DNA of 64,000 nt. Source: Dipteris shenzhenensis. Lineage: Eukaryota > Polypodiophyta > Polypodiopsida > Gleicheniales. The stretch lies in the NCBI GenBank assembly GCA_047967505.1, contig CM106540.1; one strand, given 5' to 3'. Both the position numbers and the translations under genes were made by a program. Numbering within the stretch: the first letter of the stretch is position 1; each line of letters opens with the position of its first letter. Shown piece after piece: positions 56,044 through 64,000 of the stretch. The notes under the pieces were generated by a model. The model was given only the letters and a program-made list of their open reading frames with translations, searched no databases and had not been told where the DNA came from.

Positions 56044-59000
56044 TCATGGGCATTCTTCATTTGTGCTATCTCCTTCTACTTCCTCCTGGGCGAGCATCTT
56101 TGTGAACTCTGTAATGTGCGTAATAATTGGTTGCGGTAATTTTATTTTGTCTTCTACATCATACCCCATGTGCTTCTTTGTTTTCTTTGACCTTGATTTC
56201 CAGGATACTATGACTGTCTCTGTGGAAAGTCTTAAAATTGCTTCATGGTTTGGGACCCATTCCTTTTTCAAACAACTACTATACAATGTTCTGTTATCTT
56301 GGTTCTCCTTCCTGCCCCTTGGCTCATACCATACCACTGTAAATGTTGTAGCTCTCCCCCGGTCATCCATGCTCACATCAACTACTTTCGCAACCCAAAA
56401 CTTCACGTTCTCATGTTCATCATCCGATGGTCGAACTGCAACAAAACAATGGACATCTATGTCTATTTGTGGCATAAACTCTCTCTTCTTGGGTCCACAA
56501 TATGGACATGGGAGCAACGATTCAAACTCATTTTCAAAGAGACCACATGCTGGACGCAAGTCATTACCAACATTTGGCCAAAATAAAGGCTGTTCTGCCT
56601 TAATATCATCTTCTCGCATTTTTGCATTTCCTCTTTGTATGCAATAAAAGCTTTTAAGCCTTCTATTTCACCTTTGGATTTCTCGCTGAATTCTTTTATA
56701 GGAGCCCATGTTGGATGCATTTCTTTGCTCGGGATTGAAGTTAAGAGAGAGTAAGGTTCTTCAGGTTCCCATTTTGTATCAAGAGAATAGTGTTGCCATT
56801 GCATCACTGGTTTTTCATCCTTTAAGAAAAATCGAAAATAGTGTGGAGCGCTATGACTAATCAAGGCATCACCACCTTTTTGTATGAAAGGTAGAATAAA
56901 GCTCTTCCAATCATACATCCTCTCAACCATTGAGCATATTGTTCCTTCCTTACGGCCACCAACTTGCCTCCCACATTTTCTTATCAAGTCATCCATTGTC
57001 TCCATGTCCTTGTGTTTTAGTTCTCTTGAAACTGTGCTAAATACCTGATCAATATCCTCATGTGTGTGCCCAACCAACAAAAACCCAACTTCAATCTCAT
57101 TGAAGATTCTATGAGCGATTAGCATTGAGCAAAATGCAAAGAAGAGTACATTCTTATTCTCTCGTCCACAATTGTCTGCTTGTATTCTCAAAGTTGCTAG
57201 TAGGCGACCTTTTTCTGCATGTACATTGTGAATTGCCTTCATAACGGATGTTACAACTTGATTGCTATCGTGTAGATGCAAGGAATCAATCCATATGTCT
57301 GCAAAAAACTTAAATCCGTGCACTAACACTCCACATAGATGTGTCTTTAAAAAGTATTTGCCTTGTAGCTTAGGTGGAGTGTTAACGAATCGAGGTAATG
57401 TTGTTGTATTTTGATCCATACCATCTACAATAATGCACATGTACTCATTTGGGTGAGAAATAGCTTGCTCCTTCCAAAATGCATATTTTATTCTAGAATG
57501 TCGAACAAGTCCATGATGAAATTCTCTCTTTCTTTTGTAAGCTTCTTTTTGTTCTGGAGATGTTGCACTCTCAAGTGCTCGCTTTAGATCATCACAGTCG
57601 TTGCACTTTGACATTTTTTGCCTCTTTGGGATTTTAACATGTCCAAAGCTTTTTTTCCAAAGAGTATACAAAGTATGAAAAGATGCCGGTGCATGCCCTC
57701 TTTGCCTCTGTGTTTCTCCAATAGAGTTAAATACTTCTTTTTTGGTCAAACCTATCGAAAGATGCATTTCTGATAGGTGGGGTTGCGGTAAAGCATTTTC
57801 ATAAATGTAATCTTTCAAAATTGCTGTTGCCGCAACCGTTGAGGCTCTTGTTTTGGGCCTTCCTATGTTTCCATGAATGTTAAATTTAACTCCATACTTT
57901 GCTTTATTAGCCAAATTCCAATATGTGCCATGTGATAATCCTGTAATAATGCGATATGCATTATTGCATATACTTTTTCCATTTATAAGAGGCCTTATTT
58001 GATGTCCTGAACTTCGCCTTCTCTTATTATTTACAAGAAAGCAAGACAATCTCGTGAGTAGGTATTCATTTCTTCTGCTTCCTTTCCTTTGCTAGACATG
58101 TTCTCTACAACCCTTGATGTCATGTAAGTTAATGGATCGCATACATGTATGCTTACAACATGTAGATCGCATTGCTTTTAGCATAACATCTTCATTCATT
58201 ACTCTTATTCTCTTTGGTTGCTTTTCTGGATCTGCCTGCACTCGTTGTCTTTTCATGCATCTGTATGTCCTTTTTGGGACCTTCTGTACATTCTTATTTG
58301 GATTTGTGTAGTTCTCCTTGTAAGATTTATTTGTCACGTTGTTTTCATGAGATGTTGCATCCTTGATCTTATCACTCTGATAGTCAAATACTGAATATTC
58401 CTTTGTTGATGTCATCCTTGCTTTTGATACATTCGTCAAACCATTTGTAACATTTACAAGTTCACAATCAAAGTCAAACACCGAATAGTCCTTTGTTGAT
58501 CTCATCCCTACTTTTGATACAATCGTAGAACCACTTGTCACAATGGCATTAGAGTGTCCCGAATGATCTTCAAACTCATCTATTCCTGAGAGAACATCAC
58601 TCATTGATGCACTTTCTATGGATTTCATAACTCCATAGTCAGTGGTGATAGAGTGTCCAGAATGATCTTCAAACTCATCTATTCCTGAGAGAACATCGCT
58701 CATTGATGCACTTTCTATGGATTTCATAACTCCATAGTCTTGAAACTCCTCTACTCCAGAGAGAACATCACTCATTATACTATCGTGCATGATTTCCATA
58801 ATTCCATAGTTACCTGCTTTGACTCCAAGAACTTTATCAGTATCCATGAAGCCATCCATGCTTGAAGATATAACACTTTTGACATCTTTGCCCAAGTTCT
58901 CAATGTGCATGAACTCATCCACCCCGGATAAGGCATCACTTGTGAAATATTTTTCTTTCTCGGTACCAATGAACTCATCGACTTCTGATAAGACGTCAGT

Positions 59001-59720
59001 GCTATAGTTGAGTGCATTGGAATCATCCATCTCTGAAGGAATAGAGCTTGGTACATTGGCATATTCTTTCAATTCTTTGATGTTGTAGTATACATTATGT
59101 TTATCATTAAAAACCACATGCCGAGCCTTTCCAATCTTTAAAAATTGCATGCTCCATCTCAAATCCTTACCTACATTATAGTAGGGACCATCCAATGACA
59201 TTGAGTTATCATCCATACCATCATCAGTAACTTTTTGAATTCTCATCTGCGCAAATGTCCAGTGTTCAACTTGTTCAAATCCCAAGACTTGACCTTCTGC
59301 TACATACTTATTTGTAAATGATAACATTTGTAAAATATCTCCCACTCTAAAATCCAAAGATATGCACTTTGCATTCCTGATGACATGTGTTGGATAATAA
59401 GTCTCATCTCTGTCCCATGCAATAAATGCTTTGTTGGAAGTATTATAGGGCATAACATCTCCAAGGATTTCCATATCCCCACACTTATGCTTTAGCTCAA
59501 CATGTGCACTAAGAATCCTTGATACGATAACCGCCACCTTATCTTCGCCAAGACTTCTAAAGTGACAAATAGAATTTGGATCACTTTCATGGATTGTAGC
59601 AAATGCAACTACTTCTCTTTTGCAACATAAAATCACCACTATCCCCGGAATAAATTTTGTAGCCATCTCCTTTGTGAGTTTCCTTTGCAAACAAGCTGTA
59701 ACAACCATTATAAAGAACAT
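56044..59720 (-). pseudogene. Large transposase-like gene (DUF7869-like RNase H-fold), nearly intact
   Basis: Two long minus-strand frames, 59,720-58,092 (542 codons) and 58,049-56,463 (528), are in the same phase and separated only by one TAG at 58,094-58,092, read as REHV-stop-QRKG. A one-base shift at a run of five A near 56,616 then opens a C-terminal frame to 56,044 ('EQPLFWPNVGNDLRP', 'PCPYCGP'). Total about 1,220 codons with two lesions. N-terminal part: 'KREVVAFATIHESDP', then an acidic linker with five S-D-x-L-S-x-x-D/E-E-F repeats, then a Lys/Arg-rich tract and CCKHTCMRS. Second part: CNDC, 'CIIVDGMDQNTT' (Asp at ~209 and ~212 of that frame), 'IQADNCGRENKN' (~292), 'LLVGHTHEDIDQVFS' (~335). 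The three acidic blocks fit a DDE/D RNase H-fold nuclease and match the layout I associate with DUF7869 proteins of mosses and invertebrates. Function inferred: DNA transposase. A splice acceptor-like AG precedes the N-terminal frame, so an upstream exon may exist. Confidence 0.7.
58552..58749 (-). repeat. 99-bp in-frame tandem duplication inside the transposase-like gene
   Basis: Two near-identical 33-codon units (protein motif 'MSDVLSGIDEFEDHSGHS' preceded by 'DYGVMKSIESAS'), period 99 bp. The length keeps the reading frame. Confidence 0.9.
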
Positions 59721-59804
59721 TAGTCTCTTCTCAATAATCTACTTTATTAATGATTTAAAAATCCAGAACGTGTTTGAAAATTTAATTAGACACTAACCAA
59801 TAAC

Positions 59805-60790
59805 AACCGTAAACCAATAACAACCCTAAACCCTAAACCAAAACAACCCTAAACCCTAACCAATAACAACCCTAAACCCTAAACCCTAACTCCCTACACC
59901 CTAACCCCCAAACCCTAAACCCTAAACCCTAAACCCTAACCCCCAAACCCCAAACCCTAACTCCCCAACCCTAAACCCTAAACCCCAAACCCTAAACCCT
60001 AACTCCTAAACCCTAAACCCTAACTCCCAAACCCTAAACCCTTAACCCTAATCCCCAAACCCTAAACCCTAAACCCTGACTACCAAACCCCAAACCCTAA
60101 GCCCTAACTCCCAAACCCTAAACCGTAAACCCTAAACCCTAACTCCTAAACCCTAAACCCTTAACCTTAACCCCCAAACCCTAAACTCTAAACCCTAACT
60201 CCTAGACCCTAAACCCTAAACCCTTAACCCTAACCCCCAAACCCTAAACTCTAAACCCTAACCCCCAAACCCTAAACCCTAACTCCTAATCCCTAAATCC
60301 TAAACCCTAACTCCCAAACCCTAAACCCTAAACCCTAAACCCCAAACCCTAATCCCTAAACCTTAAACTCTAACTCCCAAACCCTAAACCCTAACCCCCA
60401 AACCCTAAACCCTAAACCCTAACTCCTAAACCCTAAACCCTAACTCCCAAACCCTAAACCCTAACTCCCAAACCCTAAACCCTAAACCCCAAACCCTAAA
60501 CCCCAAACCCTAAACCCTAAATCTTAAACTCTAACTCCCAAACCCTAAACCCTAACCCCCAAACCCTAAACCCTAACCCCTAAACCCTAAACCCTAAACC
60601 CTAAATCCTAAACCCTAAACCCTAAATCCTAAACCCTAACCCCCAAACCCTAAACCCTAAACCACCAAACTCTAAACCCTAACCCCCAAACCCTAACCCT
60701 CAAACCTTGAACCCTAAACCCTAAACCCTAACTCACCAAACCCCAAATCCTAAACCCAAACCACGAAATCCTAAACCTTAAATCCTATGA
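59805..60790. repeat. Degenerate telomere-type CCCTAAA array, interstitial
   Basis: About 990 bp of CCCTAAA (Arabidopsis-type plant telomere repeat) mixed with frequent variants CCCTAACTCC, CCCCCAAA, CCCAAAC and TCCTAAA. It is bounded by unique DNA on the left and a G-rich minisatellite on the right. Not a functional chromosome end in this assembly. Confidence 0.95.
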
Positions 60791-60854
60791 GTGTTTTCAA
60801 GTAATATCATTTATTTAAGTAATAGTTTTAATTAGAATTCATAAGTAATAGTGG

Positions 60855-61885
60855 AATTGATAGTTGGGAGGGTGGTAGTGGGAGAAAGGGAGAGTGGGAA
60901 AGTGGAGAAAGGGAGTGTGGGAGGGTGGTAGTGGGAGAAAGGGAGAGTGAGAGAGGGAGTGGGAATGGGGGCGGTGGGGGTGGGGGTGGGGGTGGGGGTG
61001 GGGGTGGGAGGATGGGAGTGGGAGTGGGAGAGGGAGTGGGAATGGGGGAGGTGGGGGTGGGGGTGGGGGTGGGGGTGGGGGTGGGAGAATGGGAGTGGGA
61101 GTGGGAGAGGGAGTGGGAATGGGGGAGGTGGGGGTGGGGGTGCGAGAATGGGAGTGGGAGTGGGAGTGGGAGAGGGAGTGGGGATGGGGGAGGTGGGGGT
61201 GGGGTGAGGGTGGGAGGATGGGAGTGGGAGTGGGAGGGGTGGGGAGTGGGAGTGGGAGGATGGGAGTGGGAGAGGGAGTGGGAATCGGGGAGGTGGGGGT
61301 GGAAGTGGGAGGGGTGAGGTGGGAGGATGGGAGTGGGAATGGGGGAGGTGGGGGTGGAAGTGGGAGGGGTGGGGTGGGAGGATGGCCTGAGGGAGTGGGA
61401 GTGGGGGAGGTGGGGGGGTGGGAAAATGGGAGTGGGAGTGGGAATGGGGGAGGTGGGGGGGTGGGAAAATGGGACTGGGAGTGGGAGTGGGAGAGGGAGT
61501 GGGAGGATGGGAGTGGGAGGGGTGAGGTGGGAGGATAAGGGTGGGAGAATGGGAGTGGGAGTGGGAATGGGGGGGGAGGGGTGGGGGTGGGGGTGGGAGT
61601 GGGAGGATGGGAGTGGGAGTGAGAGGTGTAGGTGGGAGGATGGGAGTGGGTGGGAGAATGGGAGTGGGAGTGGGAGTGGGAATGGGGGAGGTGGGGGTGG
61701 GGTGAGGGTGGGAGTGGGAGGGGTGGGGTGGGAGGATGGGAGTGGGAGAGGGAGGGAATGGGGAAGGTGAAAGAATGGGCGTGGGCGTGGGAGTGAGAAT
61801 GGGGGAGGTGGGGTGGGAGGATGGGGGTGGGAGTGGGAGTGGGAATGGGATGGGAGTGGGAATGGGGTGGGAGGATGGGAGTAGG
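60855..61885. repeat. G-rich minisatellite (GTGGGA/GGGGGT)
   Basis: About 1 kb of GGGAGTGGGA and GTGGGGGTGG units on the plus strand, with a longer ~50-bp unit repeated at the left end (GGGTGGTAGTGGGAGAAAGG at about 60,870 and 60,920). High G-quadruplex potential. Pro/Ser/His-rich frames of over 360 codons on the minus strand and Gly/Trp/Glu-rich frames on the plus strand are composition artefacts. Confidence 0.95.
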
Positions 61886-61919
61886 TGGGAGAGAGAGAGA
61901 AGATAATCTAATAGAGAGG

Positions 61920-62110
61920 CCAATGGGAGAAGAGATAATGTTATAGAAGGACCAATGAGAGAGAAGCACTTAAAACCCTAGTTTTTCTTATATATACTCT
62001 CCTTCTCTCATTGTTTCTCTCATTTCAACAAGGAAGAGCAAGAGGAGAAGCAAAAAGAGGAGGAAGAGCAAAAGCAAGCACAAGCATCGATTTCAACTTT
62101 TTTCCAGGTA
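61920..62110 (+). promoter_or_regulatory. Promoter-like segment between two satellite arrays
   Basis: Two CCAAT boxes (61,920-61,924 and 61,952-61,956), a TATA-like CTTATATATACT (61,987-61,998), a pyrimidine-rich leader, and a GAAGAGCAAGAGGAGAAGC-type leader ending TTTTTCCAG|GTAC near 62,107, which could be a 5' splice site. This is ordinary plus-strand promoter architecture leading into the polypurine array. Confidence 0.4.
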
Positions 62111-62129
62111 CTTTTTTTAAAATTTGTAT

Positions 62130-64000
62130 TCTTTGAAATTTTATTATAGAGAGAGAAAAGTGAAGGAAAGATTTTTAGAGAGAGAATATAAGAGAGAGAG
62201 TCTTGCTGCCTCGGCAGCAAAAGAGAGAGAGAAAGAGAGAGGGAGAGAGAGGAGAGAAGGGGGGGGAAAGAGAGGGGAGAGAAAGGGAGGAGGGAGAGAA
62301 GGGGGAGGGGGGGAAAGAGAGGGGAGAGAGGGGGGAAGCCGCGAGGGGGGGGAGAGAGAGAGGGGAGGGGGAGGCCGCTGCCGCAGCAGCGGAGAGGGGG
62401 GGAGGGAGGGGAGGGGAGGGGAGAGAGAGGGGAGGGGAGAGGGAGGGGAGGGCTGTCGCGGCAGCGGAGAGAGGGAGGGAGAGGGAGGAGGGGGAGGGGA
62501 GAGAGAGAGGAGGGGGGGGCTGCCGCGGCAGCGAGAGAGGAACGGGGGGGGGGAGAGAGAGAGGGGGGGGCGCGAGAGAGAGGGGAGGGAGAGACAGAGA
62601 GGGGGGGGCCGCTGCCGCAGCAGCGAGAGAGGAGGAAGGGGGAGAGAGAGAAGGGGGGGCAGTGAGAGAGAGGGGAGGGAGAGAGAGAGGGGGGGCCGCT
62701 GCCGCTACCGCGGCAGCGAGAGAGGGAGGGGGGGGAGAGAGAGAAGGGGGGGCAGCGAGAGAGAGGGGGGAGAGGGAGGGGAGGGGAGGGGAGAGAGAGA
62801 GGGGGGAGCCACGGCAGCGAGAGAGGGGGAGGGGGGGGGAGAGGAAAGGGGGGGGGAGCGGGGGCAGCGAGAGAGAGGGGAGGGGGAGAGAGAGAAGGGG
62901 GGGGGCGCTGTCACTACCACGGCAGTGAGAGAGGGCGAGGGGGGGAGAGGGAGGGGGGGTGGGGGCAGCGAGAGAGAGGGGAGGGGGAGAGAGAGAAGGG
63001 GGGGCCGCTGCCGCTACCGCGGCAGCAAAAGAGGGGGAGGGGGGGAGAGGGAAGGGGGGGGTAGGGGCAACGAGAGAGAGGGGAGGGAGAGAGAGAGAGG
63101 GGGGGGTCGCTGCCACTGCCACGGCAGCGAGAGAGGGAGGGGGGGGAGAGAGAGAAGGGGGGGCGGCGAGAGAGAGGGGGGAGAGGGAGGGGAGGCGAGG
63201 GGGGAGAGAGAGGGGGGAGCCACGGCAGCAAGAGAGGGGGAGGGGGGGGAGAGGGAAGGGGGGGGAGCGGGGGCAGTGAGAGAGAGGGGAGGAGGAGAGA
63301 GAGAAGGGGGGGCCGCTACCGCGGTAGCGGCAGCGAGAGAGGGGGAGGGGGGGAGAGGGAAGGGGGGGGGCGGGGGCAACGAGAGAGAGGGGAGGGAGAG
63401 AGAGAGAGAGGGGGGAGAGGGAGGGGAGGGGAGGGGAGAGAGAGAGGGGGGAGCCGCTGCCGCTGTCGCGGCAGCGAGAGAGGGAGGGGGGGAGAGAGAG
63501 AAGGGGGGGCAGCGAGAGAGAGGGGAGGGAGAGAGAGAGAGGGGGGAGAGGGAGGGGAGGGGAGGGGAGAGAGAGAGGGGGGAGCCGCTGCCGCGGCAGC
63601 GAGAGAGGGGGAGGGGGGGGAGAGGGAAGAGAGAGGGGGGGCCGCTGCCGCGGCAGCGAGAGAGGAGGGGGGGAGAGAGATAAGGGGGGGCAGCGAGAGA
63701 GAGGGGGGGGAGAGGGAGGGGAGGGGAGGGGAGAGAGAGAGGGGGGGCCACTGCCGCAGCAGTGAGAGAGGAGGGGGGGGAGAGAGAGAAGGGGGGGATG
63801 CGAGAGCGAGAGAGAGGGGGAGGGAGAGAGAGAGAGGAGGGGGGGCCGCAGGGGGGAGAGGGAAGAGAGAGGGGGGGCCGCTGCCGCGGCAGCGAGAGAG
63901 GAGGGGGGGAGAGAGATAAGGGGGGGCAGCGAGAGAGAGGGGGGGAGAGAGAGAGAGGGGGGAGAGGGAGGGGAGGGGAGGGGAGAGAGAGAGGGGGGGG
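62130..64000. repeat. Polypurine array punctuated by GC palindromes
   Basis: Almost entirely G and A on the plus strand (GAGAGAGGGGAGGG, GAGAGAGAAGGGGGGG), interrupted about every 60-130 bp by a C-containing palindrome of the GCTGCCGCGGCAGC type (perfect at about 63,587, 63,644 and 63,881; variants near 62,200, 62,385, 62,520, 62,610, 62,700, 63,010, 63,110, 63,315, 63,455 and 63,750), nearly always followed by GAGAGAG. Continues past the window edge. Frames up to 519 codons (Gly/Arg/Glu) exist only because purine runs contain no stop codons. Confidence 0.95.

Noticed and set aside
59805-60790. True chromosome end
   Set aside because: The array is short, full of variant units and flanked by genes and repeats on both sides.
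60832-61969. 363- and 376-codon Pro/Ser/His-rich minus-strand frames resembling structural proteins
   Set aside because: They are six-base repeat translations open in two frames at once, without conserved domains or gene signals.
62124-63683. 519-codon open frame (Gly/Arg/Glu-rich) in the purine array, and antisense Pro/Ser/Leu frames
   Set aside because: Purine-only runs cannot form stop codons, and several overlapping frames are equally open, so openness is no evidence of coding.
1-64000. Organellar (plastid or mitochondrial) DNA insert
   Set aside because: No organellar gene fragment was recognised; the nuclear-type PPR gene and abundant nuclear transposons argue against it.

Overview
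The window looks like nuclear DNA of a vascular land plant, most likely a fern or another seed-free plant. The evidence is a PLS-class PPR gene with long P-L-S triplets of the kind abundant in ferns, lycophytes and mosses; Arabidopsis-type CCCTAAA repeats; plant Copia, CACTA, hAT-MITE and Helitron elements; and very low gene density. There are no tRNA, rRNA or CRISPR features. Only one host-type gene reads as fully intact, the PPR gene on the minus strand at 32,674-34,971. Nearly everything else is mobile-element debris, decayed genes and tandem repeats.

Layout. 1-3.0 kb: a degenerate Copia copy (family A) interrupted by a fragment of a gene related to the one at 56-60 kb. 3.0-3.8 kb: two hAT-like MITEs in opposite orientation with 8-bp target duplications. 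3.8-8.1 kb: a CACTA element (minus strand) with a decayed TNP2 gene that has lost its catalytic core. 8.1-8.8 kb: three stacked low-complexity arrays. 9-14 kb: unassigned DNA, an isolated short LTR with a primer-binding site, and a truncated Copia fragment. 14-25 kb: minus-strand Helitron remnants (HUH Rep motif at 24.67 kb, an OB-fold/RPA-like frame at 16 kb, an OTU-like piece at 14 kb), a tandem array at 17.5-18.8 kb and a 3' half-Copia at 22.1-23.6 kb. 26.4-31.8 kb: an almost complete but dead Copia element followed by a slice of a second copy. 31.8-35.0 kb: a decayed PPR duplicate next to the intact PPR gene. 35-44 kb: mostly featureless, with small duplications and a fold-back element. 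44.3-47.0 kb: a broken gene of unknown family. 47.4-48.1 kb: an intronless, broken histone H3 gene, possibly CENH3-like. 48.6-55.3 kb: LTR remnants and a second family A Copia copy carrying the third MITE. 56.0-59.7 kb: an almost intact large gene (DUF7869-like, probable DNA transposon). 59.8-64 kb: a degenerate telomere-repeat array, a G-rich minisatellite, a promoter-like segment, and a polypurine array punctuated by CCGCTGCCGCGGCAGC-type palindromes that runs off the window.

The most useful links are internal. The two family A Copia copies let one read the empty target site of the third MITE. The fragment inside the first Copia shows that the 56-60 kb gene is multicopy. The second Copia slice shows that a stop codon of the main Copia arose from CAG. 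All identifications were made by eye from translated frames and motif memory; no database search was run.
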